Below the pieces are notes generated by a model. The model searched no databases. It worked only from the letters and a program-made list of their open reading frames with translations, and was not told the origin of the DNA. The position numbers and the translations under genes are program-made. A DNA stretch of 64,000 nucleotides from Paraburkholderia aspalathi (lineage in GTDB: Bacteria > Pseudomonadota > Gammaproteobacteria > Burkholderiales > Burkholderiaceae), in assembly GCF_900116445.1 (NCBI RefSeq), contig NZ_FPBH01000004.1:186001-250000 (forward strand), read 5' to 3'. This document shows positions 27,134-36,535 of this stretch, one piece after another. Numbering within the stretch: the stretch's first letter is position 1; every line of letters starts with the position of its first letter.

Positions 27134-28129
27134 CTACGTCACAAGGACAGCTTTGGCACCATCCGGCGACTCATAGGCCATGGCGAGTTCGATCTGATCG
27201 TAACGGAATTCCTTGCCGATTCTGGTTTTGAACATGGGATCGTCGATCACGCCCTCAAGCGTTTGCAGCGCCGCAACGAGGTTCGCCTGCTTCTTCACCG
27301 TCCGGCTTTCGAAATTGCTGAATCTCCTCATGCTCAGGTTCTTCATCATGAACAATACGGACTGAATAGAGACCGGCGCAGTGCCACCCAAAAACCCATA
27401 GGAATAGATCGTCGAATTCGTCGGCAAGCTGGGGGCGATTCCTGTCAGCAAGTCGCCGCCGACGCCATCGAATACCGCCGTCGTCCCCAGTTCGGTGGAC
27501 AGCACACCAAGCGTGTCGGTGAAGCCCTCGGTGGTGACGATGACATGCTCCACGCCCAAGCGGCCCAGCGCGTCTCGCGCTGCGGCGTTGCGCACCAGGA
27601 AAATCGCCGGTATGTTTCTGCTGCGCGCAAGCGAAGCAAGCGCATAACCAGTGGCCGAGTTCCCAGCCGTGACGATGACGCCCTTGTGGCCCGCGTTGGC
27701 GATCTCTTCGAGAAAGGCGTATGCCGTTATGACGTTGACGAGTGAGCCACAATAGTCGCGCGTACTTACGTAGTCCGGCAGGATCAGACAGGTCGTATAA
27801 GGGACATGTGCCCGTTCGCACCAAAGCCCGACACTCTCCGAACTTCTGTCGAGCGACCGGTATATCGCCACCTGCTTGCCCGCATATTCAAGGGGCACGC
27901 CCGAACCCACCGCTGCCACGCGCCCGGCCCCCGACGCGCCCCAAACGCCATGCTGGTCCAACGCGAGCGCGTTACCGGCCGCTGTGGGCATCGTCAGGAA
28001 AGTCTTGTCGCCATGGTTGATCGCCGAGGCATCCATGTCTATCAGCACATGACCGGGCGCGGGCTCGTCCTGAGTCGGAATGTCACGAACCTCTAGCTCC
28101 CGGCCACGTGTTACACAAATTGCTTTCAT
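27134..28129 (-). CDS. zinc-independent MDR-family oxidoreductase (quinone reductase-like)
   Basis: A 331-residue medium-chain dehydrogenase/reductase. It has a GroES-like N-terminal part (HVLIDMDASAINHGD, GSGVPLEYAGKQVA) and a Rossmann domain with a modified nucleotide motif (VIVTAGNSATGYALASLARS), then VFDGVGGDLLTG. The zinc-binding Cys and His residues of alcohol dehydrogenase are not seen, which fits NADPH:quinone oxidoreductases. AGAGGA lies upstream of the ATG. The gene is divergent from a LysR gene 127 bases away, its likely regulator. Confidence 0.85.
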   Translation of the reverse strand: MKAICVTRGRELEVRDIPTQDEPAPGHVLIDMDASAINHGDKTFLTMPTAAGNALALDQHGVWGASGAGRVAAVGSGVPLEYAGKQVAIYRSLDRSSESVGLWCERAHVPYTTCLILPDYVSTRDYCGSLVNVITAYAFLEEIANAGHKGVIVTAGNSATGYALASLARSRNIPAIFLVRNAAARDALGRLGVEHVIVTTEGFTDTLGVLSTELGTTAVFDGVGGDLLTGIAPSLPTNSTIYSYGFLGGTAPVSIQSVLFMMKNLSMRRFSNFESRTVKKQANLVAALQTLEGVIDDPMFKTRIGKEFRYDQIELAMAYESPDGAKAVLVT

Positions 28130-28256
28130 TGTTCAGTCCTCTGGTTCAGGTGTCGGTGATTGCACACCCCGTAACCTAAGCAACTTCGCTTATTGCCGAA
28201 ATGCTGTGTCGGGGCATACCATCCATTCCGTTCCAGAATTGATGCGGACAGCCCAT

Positions 28257-29150
28257 ATGGACCGATTGAACGCGATTCGTCTGTTTGTACGCCTCGTCGA
28301 ACGCGGCAGTTTTTCCGCCGTGGGGCGTGAGGAAGGGATTGGACAGCCGGCGGTCAGCAAGCAGATCGGCGCGCTGGAACGGCATCTTGGTGCCCAACTC
28401 GTCTTGCGGACCTCGCGCCAGGTCGTTATCACGGACGCAGGACAAACCTTCTACGAGTCGGCCAAGCAGCTCGTGGACGCGTTCGACGCGCTCGAGTCGT
28501 CCGTAGGAGACCGCCAGCATTCGCCACGAGGCGTGGTCAGGGTCAATACGGCTCCGGCGCATGGGCGGCTTTGCATTACGCCGCTGCTACCTGGGTTCTT
28601 CCGTCAGTATCCGGACGTCGCGATCGAATTGTCGGTATCCGAGCGGCATGTCGACCTCGTCGGCGACGGTGTCGATGTGGCGGTCCGCCACGGGCGACTG
28701 GTGGACTCCTCTCTCACCGCACGGAAGCTGTCCGAGACAGACTTCGTGCTCGCGGCGAGCCCGGGCTATCTTGCTGCTCACGGTGTTCCGACGCGGCTTG
28801 CGGACCTCGATGAGCACACCTGCATCGTCTTTGCGAACGGCCGCGAGCGCTACCCCTGGTCGCTGAAGGTCGGGAGGGAGCTGGTCTCCTATGTACCGCA
28901 CGGCTCGCTGCTGACTGGCGATGCGGAGCATATTCGCGCGGCGGTGCTGTGCGGGCTTGGCATTGCTCAGGCGCCGTTCTGGCTCATGGCGGAAGAAATC
29001 CGATCCGGCGACATCGAGGTGTTGCTGCCAGATCTGCAACCCGAGCGCGTCCCGATTCACCTTGTCTATCCGGCGGGTCGTCGAGTGCCGATGAAGGTTA
29101 GAGTTTTCATCGAGTATCTTGTTTCGGCATTTGCGCGTTCAGAGCTTTGA
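28257..29150 (+). CDS. LysR-family regulator
   Basis: A 297-residue LysR protein from the ATG at 28257. The N-terminal DNA-binding part is MDRLNAIRLFVRLVERGSFS with GQPAVSKQIGALERHLGAQL. The ligand domain belongs to the CrgA-type group (GVVRVNTAPAHGRLCITPLL, LVGDGVDVAVRHG). It faces away from the oxidoreductase at 27134-28129, which it probably controls. The larger open frame from 28080 begins inside that neighbouring gene and is not used. Confidence 0.9.
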   Translation: MDRLNAIRLFVRLVERGSFSAVGREEGIGQPAVSKQIGALERHLGAQLVLRTSRQVVITDAGQTFYESAKQLVDAFDALESSVGDRQHSPRGVVRVNTAPAHGRLCITPLLPGFFRQYPDVAIELSVSERHVDLVGDGVDVAVRHGRLVDSSLTARKLSETDFVLAASPGYLAAHGVPTRLADLDEHTCIVFANGRERYPWSLKVGRELVSYVPHGSLLTGDAEHIRAAVLCGLGIAQAPFWLMAEEIRSGDIEVLLPDLQPERVPIHLVYPAGRRVPMKVRVFIEYLVSAFARSEL

Positions 29151-29716
29151 AACGCAGTTCAGTCACGTGTGGCTGTAAGTCGGCCAACGCGGAGACGCTG
29201 AATCGTTGGCAATCTACGGGTTGGCTTCGACTGTCTCTTCATGGGCCGACCTGTGCTTCACGTCCCGCATGCGTCAACCCACAGGCCGCGCATTGCACGT
29301 CAGACCATGACCGATCCCGCTCCGGTCAGACAACTTTCTCCAAACCGGTCAGTCAGCCAAATTCAGGTTTTGCAAACGGGAGTGCCACTAAGCGGCCGTT
29401 GGCGACCTCGCCCAATCGGCCACGAGCAGTCTCTCGAACTCGTCGGCGAACCTCTGTCGACGAGCGACGAGCCGCCATTTTTCGAGGCAACGACGCCCAA
29501 TGACACGGCAGACGGGCCTACGCCCAACAGTGATTGTCGTTTAAGCGATTCGTTCGCGTCTCGTCACAGTCAGCAATGTGGTTGTGTCCCGCCTATCGGG
29601 ACGCCGGCCTCGAGCCAGTTTTTGTCAGCCTTGACGACATTAGGGAAAACCCCTAGCATAAATCAGGTGTTAACCCTCATTTTGCTTTTCGCGTCAAGGC
29701 CGCGCCACTTTCAACG
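29151..29716. other. intergenic, no gene recognised
   Basis: A 566-base gap. An open frame of 163 codons crosses it but has no ribosome site, biased composition and no family likeness. The last 80 bases probably hold the promoter of the thioesterase gene. Confidence 0.5.
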
Positions 29717-30172
29717 ATGGGATACCCGATGAATTTTCATACCCGCAAATGGGTCAAGCCCGAAGACCTGAACCCAAACGGCACGCTGTTCGGAGGCAGC
29801 CTGCTGCGCTGGATCGACGAGGAAGCGGCGATCTATGCCATCTGCCAGCTCGCCAACGAGCGCATTGTCACGAAGTTCATGTCGGAGATCAATTTCGTCA
29901 GCTCGGCGCGTCAAGGCGACATCATCGAGCTCGGCATGACCGCCACGCACTTCGGGAGCACATCAATCACGCTGCGCTGCGAAGTCCGCAACAAGATCAC
30001 CCGCAATAGCATTCTGACTGTCGAAAAGATGGTGTTCGTCAATCTCAACGAGAGCGGCGAGCCGGCACCGCACGGGCGGACGAAGATCTGTCATGCGGAC
30101 GAGGCGTTTGCTCGGTACCCGCAAGACCGTGAACATATCGCCTGTTGTGCAGCCGCCGGCGGGCAACGCTGA
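29717..30172 (+). CDS. acyl-CoA thioesterase (YciA-like hotdog fold)
   Basis: A 151-residue single-hotdog protein. LNPNGTLFGGSLLRWIDEEAA is the family motif with the catalytic Asp in the central helix. IVTKFMSEINFVSSARQGDI and the strand TSITLRCEVR complete the fold. It hydrolyses acyl-CoA to free acid and CoA, probably as a hexamer in the cytoplasm. The start is 29717 or the ATG 12 bases on; neither has a strong ribosome site. The gene stands alone. Confidence 0.85.
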   Translation: MGYPMNFHTRKWVKPEDLNPNGTLFGGSLLRWIDEEAAIYAICQLANERIVTKFMSEINFVSSARQGDIIELGMTATHFGSTSITLRCEVRNKITRNSILTVEKMVFVNLNESGEPAPHGRTKICHADEAFARYPQDREHIACCAAAGGQR

Positions 30173-30468
30173 CAGTGCGCGTCGAAGCAGATACGATGCG
30201 CTGAGCGTCTTGTGCTGCCTGGTCATTGCGACGGGCATACAGCGGGCATCGCGCTGTAGCCCCGCGCGCGGATGAACCCAACTGGCTGCATGTATATGCG
30301 GCACTGGCACCCGATACTCGATGTCCGCGCTGTTCTTGGCGACTGAGATAGAGTGCGGACCGCCGCCCGTATAGATAAGACGTATAGGAGTCCGATGGGC
30401 GCTCGGCCTCGACCCGGACGTTGGCCATAAGAGAAAACATCGTTAGTCGCCTCCGGTTTCATGCCCAT

Positions 30469-31506
30469 ATGTTTAATCTGATCAACGTCAGGATGCTGTC
30501 GCGCGGCGCCACGCTGCTTGCGCCTATTTTCATCGCGGGACTCGTGACAGGTAACGCGATGTGGTTCCGCGTCGAAATCGCGACCGTTTCAGCGTTTATT
30601 GCGGCGGAGCGATCGCGCCTCGCCCCACTCGGGCTGCTGCTGCATTTGCTCGTCGTAGGCCTCGGTTTTGTCGCAATGACCATATCCGCCGGAAGGCCAG
30701 CTTTGTTCGTGATTGCGTCAGTGTTGCTCGCGATTGCCTGCGTGGCCGTCACTGCCGCGGGCACAGAGATGCGCTGGGTAGGCTCCTTCACCTTCATCCC
30801 AGTCCTCTACCTCGCCTGCGTCACGGCAAACGATGCGAACGGGCGGAATCTGGCGCAGCTTGGTCTCCTCGGTCTCAACACGCTCCCCTATCTGCTTTGC
30901 GCGGCACTACCCGTCATACTGGACGCGATCATTTCTTATCCTGCAAAGCGCTGCGCGGACAGATCGAACAGCCCTGGTTGGCTCGCCGTTCGGCAAGTCT
31001 CGGAAACACCGTCACCCGGCTGTTTCGAAGGGATGATCGCCGCTGCCCTTGCCGTTGGCGTCGCCGCATCGCTCGTCGAGTGGCATCACGTTCACTACGC
31101 GCAATGGCTGGTCTGGTCGGCCGCCAGCGTCGTCACCGGTGATGTCGCGACGGCGTGCGCCAAATGGAAAGACCGGATGATGGGCGCGATGGTCGGCGTG
31201 CCCGCCGGTATGCTGGTGGGAATCTTCATGCCACACGCCCCGCTACTCTCAGACGTATTGACGGCCGCGCTCGCATTGACGCTCGTCGCGTTCAATCAAT
31301 ATGTCATAGCATTCGGCACGAGATGCGCGCTACACGCCGTCGCAATCATCGTCGCTGGACATGCCCTTTTTTCAACCGACGACCGCGCGATAAACGTCGG
31401 TATTGGCAGCATGATCGGCATCGTCTTCGTGCTGGGAACGAACTTAATCAGGCGGTCGCTCAAAGGCCGGTGGCATCGTGCCGTCTTTGGACCTCACCAT
31501 CGTTAA
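30469..31506 (+). CDS. FUSC/DUF2955-like multi-pass membrane protein
   Basis: About 345 residues with eight to ten predicted membrane helices in two similar halves. The first half begins ATLLAPIFIAGLVTGNAMWF; the second has GMIAAALAVGVAASLV, WLVWSAASVVTGDVATACAK and a pattern ending TNLIRRSL. The repeated VEIATVSAFIAAE and WLVWSAASVV segments resemble FUSC-type proteins linked to aromatic acid efflux (AaeB-like), but the partner genes are absent. The start is uncertain: an upstream TTG at 30421 is in frame. Confidence 0.65.
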   Translation: MFNLINVRMLSRGATLLAPIFIAGLVTGNAMWFRVEIATVSAFIAAERSRLAPLGLLLHLLVVGLGFVAMTISAGRPALFVIASVLLAIACVAVTAAGTEMRWVGSFTFIPVLYLACVTANDANGRNLAQLGLLGLNTLPYLLCAALPVILDAIISYPAKRCADRSNSPGWLAVRQVSETPSPGCFEGMIAAALAVGVAASLVEWHHVHYAQWLVWSAASVVTGDVATACAKWKDRMMGAMVGVPAGMLVGIFMPHAPLLSDVLTAALALTLVAFNQYVIAFGTRCALHAVAIIVAGHALFSTDDRAINVGIGSMIGIVFVLGTNLIRRSLKGRWHRAVFGPHHR

Positions 31507-31949
31507 GCGCCGAATGGCGAATGGCCTCGTTGCTAACCAGGGTATCGGTCCCGGCGCACTCCTTTCAACCGAAAGTCACGTATGGATCGATAGCCGGTTC
31601 GTCGACTGCGTGCGACCTGTGCGCCTCACGTCACCACAGCTCCGGCCGATAATTGGAGCCATGAAAACCCGAACCGAATGACGCCAACGTCCTGACTTCG
31701 GTCATGAACGCTGTCGCCTACACCCCAGATACCGTCGAGGATCAGGTGTGAACGGCGGTCAGAATCCGGACAGCAGATGGGCGGCGTCGATCAGGAACGG
31801 GAACGAGTGTGATCTTCAGAGCGGTTTCGTGATGACTGGTCGGGATACCGATGGACGGCATCGGTACGACCTGGTGTTCCGTCCCAGAAATAACTTTGCA
31901 TAAAATTAGATTGTTTCTATGATCGAGTCACTGTGTGTAAGAGGCGATC
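31507..31949. other. intergenic, no gene recognised
   Basis: About 440 bases. The right part should contain the end and promoter of the IS630 remnant (AACTTTGCATAAAATTAGAT near 31896). Nothing else is recognised. Confidence 0.45.
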
Positions 31950-31995
31950 ATGGGACGCAAAGGAATCGAGATTGTCGTATCCGAGCTGGAGCTAG

Positions 31996-33175
31996 GGAAG
32001 GTCTGCACAACTCGTTTTCAGAGCGCTGATTTTTTGACACTTGGGGCGTATCAGCCGTAAGCGTCTGCTGGCAGGTTGTTCGTCTGGCTTTTCAGGTATG
32101 ACGACCTCCGTTTGCCGAGACTCACGGCCTTTACCTCCGAGCGTTTCACGCCTTGCGTAATGCCTTGCGTGCCATCCAGAGGTTGCCCAACGCAAACAGT
32201 GTCGTGATCTGCGCGGTGTTCTTCAACAATCCCCGGTACCGCGTCTTCGTATAGCCAAACTGCTGCTTGAGCACGCGGAACGGATGTTCAACCTTGGCGC
32301 GCACGCCAGCCTTCAGACGCTCAATCTGGTTGTATATCGCGTCCAGACGATTGTTCAGGTCCAGTTGTCGACGCTTGCCTGGTCGCATCGCTACATGCCA
32401 GCGTACCGGGTTCGCCTGACAGCGCTTCTCAATACCCTGATATCCGGCGTCAGCGTACACATCCTTTTCCTGGCCGTGCAACAGCGCTTCGGCCGCAATG
32501 ATGTCGTGGACGTTGGCCGCCGTACCAATGACGGTGTGGACCAGACCCGACTCCGCGTCCACGCCGATGTGGGCTTTCATCCCGAAGTACCATTGATTTC
32601 CCTTCTTCGTCTGGTGCATCTCCGGGTCCCGTGTACCGGAGCCGTTCTTCGTCGAACTGGGTGCGGAAATCAAGGTCGCGTCGACCGCCGACCCTTCCTT
32701 CAACATCAAGCCTTTCTCGGTCAGGATCTCATTGACCAGCGTGAGCATCTGCGCGGCCAGGCCGTGCGTTTCGAGAAGGTGCCGGAACCGCAGAATCGTG
32801 CTCTCGTCCGGCAAACGCGTCATACCTTCGTTCAGCCCCGCAAACTCGCGATACAGCGGCACGTCATAAAGCGCCTCTTCCATCGCAGGGTCTGACAGAC
32901 CAAACCACTGCTGCATGAAGTGGATCTGCAGCATCGTCGCAACCGGAAATGGTGGCCTTCCAGTCTTGCCCCTCGGATAGTGCGGTTCGATCAACGCAAT
33001 CAACCTTGACCATGGCACAACGCGCCTCATCTCATCGAGAAATTCCCGCTTGCGCGTACGTTTCGTTGAAAGATCCAGACCAAGACCGAGCTGTGTCATC
33101 GACGAACTCCTTTAACTCGCCTTCTCCCAGGATAGGCCAACCAGACTTCAACGCCAGGACTTTTGCAGACTTTCC
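31996..33175. mobile_element. intact IS5-family element with CTAG target duplication
   Basis: The ends are GGAAGGTCTGCA (31996) and its near-perfect inverse TGCAGACTTTCC (ending 33175). CTAG occurs directly outside both (31992-31995 and 33176-33179), the expected 4-base duplication for the IS5 subgroup. Length is 1180 bases with one full transposase gene. It is inserted in an IS630 remnant. Confidence 0.92.
32146..33099 (-). CDS. IS5-family transposase
   Basis: A 317-residue DDE transposase of the IS5 subgroup. Blocks are KREFLDEMRRVVPWSRLIAL, RPPFPVATMLQIHFMQQWFG, SAVDATLISAPSSTKN with the first catalytic Asp, VYADAGYQGIEK with the second and RAKVEHPFRVLKQQFGYTK with the Glu. It is full length, uninterrupted and flanked by correct inverted repeats, so the element is probably mobile. 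A C-terminal tail MARKALRKA is usual. Confidence 0.95.
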   Translation of the reverse strand: MTQLGLGLDLSTKRTRKREFLDEMRRVVPWSRLIALIEPHYPRGKTGRPPFPVATMLQIHFMQQWFGLSDPAMEEALYDVPLYREFAGLNEGMTRLPDESTILRFRHLLETHGLAAQMLTLVNEILTEKGLMLKEGSAVDATLISAPSSTKNGSGTRDPEMHQTKKGNQWYFGMKAHIGVDAESGLVHTVIGTAANVHDIIAAEALLHGQEKDVYADAGYQGIEKRCQANPVRWHVAMRPGKRRQLDLNNRLDAIYNQIERLKAGVRAKVEHPFRVLKQQFGYTKTRYRGLLKNTAQITTLFALGNLWMARKALRKA

Positions 33176-33939
33176 CTAGAACAATTGCTGTCAATGAGCC
33201 GCTCGCGTTCACTACCTCACTCTCTGGTCCGCAGGGCAAAGATTGTCTTGATGGCCGCTGACGGTCATAAGAGGCAGGAAATTGCAACGCAGTGCGACGT
33301 GACGCCGCCGGCGATCACGCACTGAAAGAAGCGGTTTGTCGCGCGGGGGCTTGCCGGCCTGCCTGATGAAGCCCGTCCAGGCCGGCCTCGCACGCATGAC
33401 GATAAAGCCGTAGCGGAACTGCTGGCGAGGATACTGCATGAGAAGCCGGACGGTGCAACGCACTGGAGTGTGCGGTCCGCTGCTGCGCAGACAGGGATTC
33501 GAAGAGTTCGGTGGCCCGATATCTATCCTTGTTCGGTGTACAGCCCCATCAAAAAGCTTCATGCTGTCTAACGATCCCTACTTCGTAGAGAAGGTGCGCG
33601 ATATTATCGGCTGTATCTGAGCCCGCCGACCAATGCCCTGGTGCTGTGCGTCGATGAGAAGAGCCAGTGCCAGGCGCTGGAGCGTACGCAGCCGATGTTG
33701 CCGATGGGGCTGGGCTATCTCGAGGGAGTGACTCACGATTGCGTCCGGCACGGTACCACTACTCTTTCGCCGCGCTCAATACGGCGACGTGGTTTGCTAG
33801 ACTTCGTTGTAAGAGACTTGCACTCTTTACTCCTTGCCGGTCTCCCGGCGCACTGACAACATTACTTCGCTCTACGTCTGCGACTTATGGGCCTGCCGAA
33901 TGGTCTCGTTACGGTGATGCTTACTAAGCCGGCCGTAAC

Positions 33940-35301
33940 TCAAACTTGCTCCGGTTCCATAGAGTCGGCACGAAACTCGAAGCGGGCCTCGGTCCCCGGC
34001 TCGGCATCCGCGAAGATCAAGCGGCAACGATGCAAACGAGCAACTGCTAGCGCCAAGCTCAGCCCGAGGCCGCTTCCCGGCACACCCGCCGCAGCCCGGC
34101 CGCGAAAGAAGCGTCTGCCGACCAACGGCAGTTCGCTGGCCGGAATACCCGGGCCGCTGTCTTGAACGACAAGGGCCGGCCCAATCGGCCCGGCAACCGT
34201 TCGTACGGTCACCGTGCCGCCACGACACGAAAACTTTACGGCGTTCTCTACGAGGTTGTAGAACGCCTCGAAAAGCAGCTGTCCGTCTCCGGATACGAGC
34301 GGAACCTGCGCCAGCTCTTGCTTTAACAGAACGCCACGCTCGTCCGCGAACGGCTCGAGAATCTCACCAATCTTTTCAACTAGTAGCGCCAGCGATACCG
34401 CCGGGAAGCGTTCGGGCAACGCGCCGGCCTCAATTTCAGACAGCCTCAACAGCGCGGCGAATCGCATTAACGTGACGTCGATCTCAGCAAGCGCCCGATT
34501 CACAGGCTCGACGGCAGCGTGTTTCATGTCGCTGAGGTATTGAACGAGATGCAGCCGCGCGCGACTGAGAGGCGTTCGCAGATCGTGAGCAATGCTGTCA
34601 CAGGCGCCTTTCACCTCTTGCATCAGCCTCTCGACGTCGTCGAGCATGGTGTCAACAAGATTGGCAAGCCGTCCGAACTCGTCTCGCCCGTTGTCCGCAA
34701 GACGCCGATGTAATTCACCACGCGCAATCCGGTCCACTGCCTCCATCACGTGGCTGATCCGGCGCGTTTGTCTGGCCGCGAGTAGGAGACCTGCCACGAA
34801 CGTCACGCCGAACACCACGCCGTTCCCGACGAGCAGGCCGCGAAGAATCGAGCTACGAAGCGCCGTCACGTCGGATAAATCGCGCGCGATGACGAGAATG
34901 CGACCATGCTCGCGACGCTGCGCGAGGATCCGCGTCCGAACGGGCGCAGACCGTTCACGCAGGCCGATGCTGAAGTTTGCGGTGCCTGGCGATTCGAGGC
35001 GCCTGGCGGCGTCTGGCAGCGCTACGATGTCGCCGGCAACGCGTGATCCGTCTGCGTCGAATAGTCCGAAAAAGTTGATCGGTCGCTCCCGCGCCAATTG
35101 ACTGTTGATTTCCTTCGGCAGGGCATCGGCGGGGATCGATGCGAAATAGCGCGCTTCCCACACTAGCGTGGAATCGGTCTGAATAAAAAGCGCGTTTGCC
35201 GAGTGCCAGTAGACGAAGGTTGAGAACAAAGAAGTCGCAACTATGAACACCAGCAGGTACACCAACAGCCCCCTGACGGCTGACATGCGCAAGACTGGCA
35301 T
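33940..35301 (-). CDS. two-component sensor histidine kinase (QseC/TctE-like)
   Basis: A 453-residue membrane kinase. Membrane helices are at about 8-28 and 165-187, with a periplasmic domain between, then HAMP, H-box DSIAHDLRTPLSRAR (phosphorylated His), N box NLVENAVKFS, DSGPGIP and GSGLGLSLA. I begin at 35301, 16 bases after the stop of the response regulator; the longer frame from 35460 overlaps that gene. The cognate regulator is immediately upstream and the pair is divergent from a DUF4148 gene. Confidence 0.88.
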   Translation of the reverse strand: MPVLRMSAVRGLLVYLLVFIVATSLFSTFVYWHSANALFIQTDSTLVWEARYFASIPADALPKEINSQLARERPINFFGLFDADGSRVAGDIVALPDAARRLESPGTANFSIGLRERSAPVRTRILAQRREHGRILVIARDLSDVTALRSSILRGLLVGNGVVFGVTFVAGLLLAARQTRRISHVMEAVDRIARGELHRRLADNGRDEFGRLANLVDTMLDDVERLMQEVKGACDSIAHDLRTPLSRARLHLVQYLSDMKHAAVEPVNRALAEIDVTLMRFAALLRLSEIEAGALPERFPAVSLALLVEKIGEILEPFADERGVLLKQELAQVPLVSGDGQLLFEAFYNLVENAVKFSCRGGTVTVRTVAGPIGPALVVQDSGPGIPASELPLVGRRFFRGRAAAGVPGSGLGLSLALAVARLHRCRLIFADAEPGTEARFEFRADSMEPEQV

Positions 35302-35317
35302 CGCGGCGCCATTGAAG

Positions 35318-36034
35318 TTATCCAATTCGATACCCCTCGTTGCGGACGGTGTGAATGAGTTGAAGCTCGCCCGGCAGCGCGAGTTTCCTGCGCAGCCGCG
35401 CGATGTGGACTTCAATGATGTTGGTGCCGGGATCGAAGCGATACTCCCAGACGGCCTCAAAAATCAACGGCCTCGACAATACTTTTCCCGCGTGTTCCAT
35501 GAGGAAGTCAAGCAGCCTGAATTCTGCCGGCGCGAGTTCGATTGTTCGGCCGCCGCGCCGGGCTACCCGTGCGAGCAGATCAAGCTCGAGGTTGTCGACA
35601 CCTCTCGTCGTGGCAGACCGGGATGCACTGTGTGCGCTACGTCGCAGTAGTGCCTGGAGCCGGACAGCGAGTTCGCCGCGATGATACGGCTTGACCAGAT
35701 AGTCGTCACCACCAGCCCGAAGCCCGCGCATGCGCTCGTCCACATCGGACAGCGCGCTGATCATCAGCACGGGAATCAGACATCCCGCATCGCGTAGAGC
35801 TCGCACGACCGTCGTGCCGTCGGCATCCGGCAGCATCCTGTCGAGCGTAATGGCGTCGAACGCATCGTTAAGAACTCGCGCAATGGCGTCGGCGCCGTTG
35901 TCGAGTACGGCTACTTCGAAACCTTCCGCTTCGAGCGTGCATCGAATATCGCTGGCGGTGACGCCGTCGTCCTCTATCACGAGCACACGCGGCGGTTGAC
36001 CGGGCGCCCTGTGCCGGCCTGACGCAACTTTCAT
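35318..36034 (-). CDS. OmpR-family response regulator
   Basis: A 238-residue regulator with a receiver (IEDDGVT; phosphoacceptor Asp in AITLDRMLPDADG; Lys in LVKPY) and a winged-helix domain (APAEFRLLDFLMEHAGKVLS, NIIEVHIARLRRKL). It pairs with the kinase at 33940-35301. The 134-base gap to the divergent DUF4148 gene is the likely shared promoter. Regulator/kinase pairs next to small exported DUF4148 proteins recur in Burkholderia. Confidence 0.9.
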   Translation of the reverse strand: MKVASGRHRAPGQPPRVLVIEDDGVTASDIRCTLEAEGFEVAVLDNGADAIARVLNDAFDAITLDRMLPDADGTTVVRALRDAGCLIPVLMISALSDVDERMRGLRAGGDDYLVKPYHRGELAVRLQALLRRSAHSASRSATTRGVDNLELDLLARVARRGGRTIELAPAEFRLLDFLMEHAGKVLSRPLIFEAVWEYRFDPGTNIIEVHIARLRRKLALPGELQLIHTVRNEGYRIG

Positions 36035-36168
36035 GCTGCTTTCACCGATTAAGGATCATTAACCTACTTGCGAGGCCGCCATTGCTACAGTGGTTTGCAT
36101 CGAACGCAGCACCGCAAGTCCCGATATTACCTGTTCGATTTGAACCATGTTTTCGAAGCGAGGATCTC

Positions 36169-36459
36169 ATGAAAAATTTCTTTACGCCATTTCAGCGACG
36201 CGGCGCGGCCATGCTCGCGCTTGTGTCGGCACTCGTCGCAACCCCTACCCTTTCCTTCGCCCAGACCGGAAGCCACTCATCACCTACACGCGCACAGGTT
36301 CGCCAGGAACTGGTCGACCTCGAATCGGTGGGCTACGACCCATCGCGCGGGGATGACGCCGATTATCCGGAAGATATCCTAAATGCGAAACAGCGGCTTG
36401 CTCGAAATCATAAGGATACCAAACAGAAATGTGTCCTTGCTCGAGCTGAGACGAATTAA
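36169..36459 (+). CDS. small exported DUF4148 protein
   Basis: A 96-residue protein. The signal peptide RGAAMLALVSALVATPTLSF ends at AQ, followed by the DUF4148 pattern TRAQVRQELVDLESVGYDPS and DYPEDILNAKQRL. It is probably periplasmic; its function is unknown. The ATG at 36169 follows GAGGATCTC. Being divergent from a two-component system, it is a candidate target of that system. Confidence 0.85.
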   Translation: MKNFFTPFQRRGAAMLALVSALVATPTLSFAQTGSHSSPTRAQVRQELVDLESVGYDPSRGDDADYPEDILNAKQRLARNHKDTKQKCVLARAETN

Positions 36460-36535
36460 AACGTGTATCGCACATGCGTTCTCATCAATTTCATGCGCTG
36501 ACCGAACGTCGGCTACTCAGATGCGGAGGATTCTC

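Larger units (their letters stand above)
31950..33815 (+). pseudogene. IS630-family transposase, split by IS5 and frameshifted
   Basis: The start MGRKGIEIVVSELELG (31950-31995) and the continuation after the IS5 copy (LVRRAKIVLMAADGHKRQEI from about 33218) belong to one IS630 transposase. Later pieces lie in several frames: TTQRTG-region linker, [36 protein letters not shown] (with the catalytic Asp) and [16 protein letters not shown]. Beyond 33815 the catalytic Glu part is missing. One insertion, several frameshifts and an in-frame stop near 33325 make it dead. Confidence 0.75.

Noticed and set aside
27134..27745. 210-codon plus-strand frame opposite the MDR oxidoreductase
   Set aside because: Antisense shadow of a well-supported dehydrogenase.
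29241..29732. 163-codon frame before the thioesterase gene
   Set aside because: No ribosome site, unusual composition, overlaps the thioesterase start and resembles nothing.
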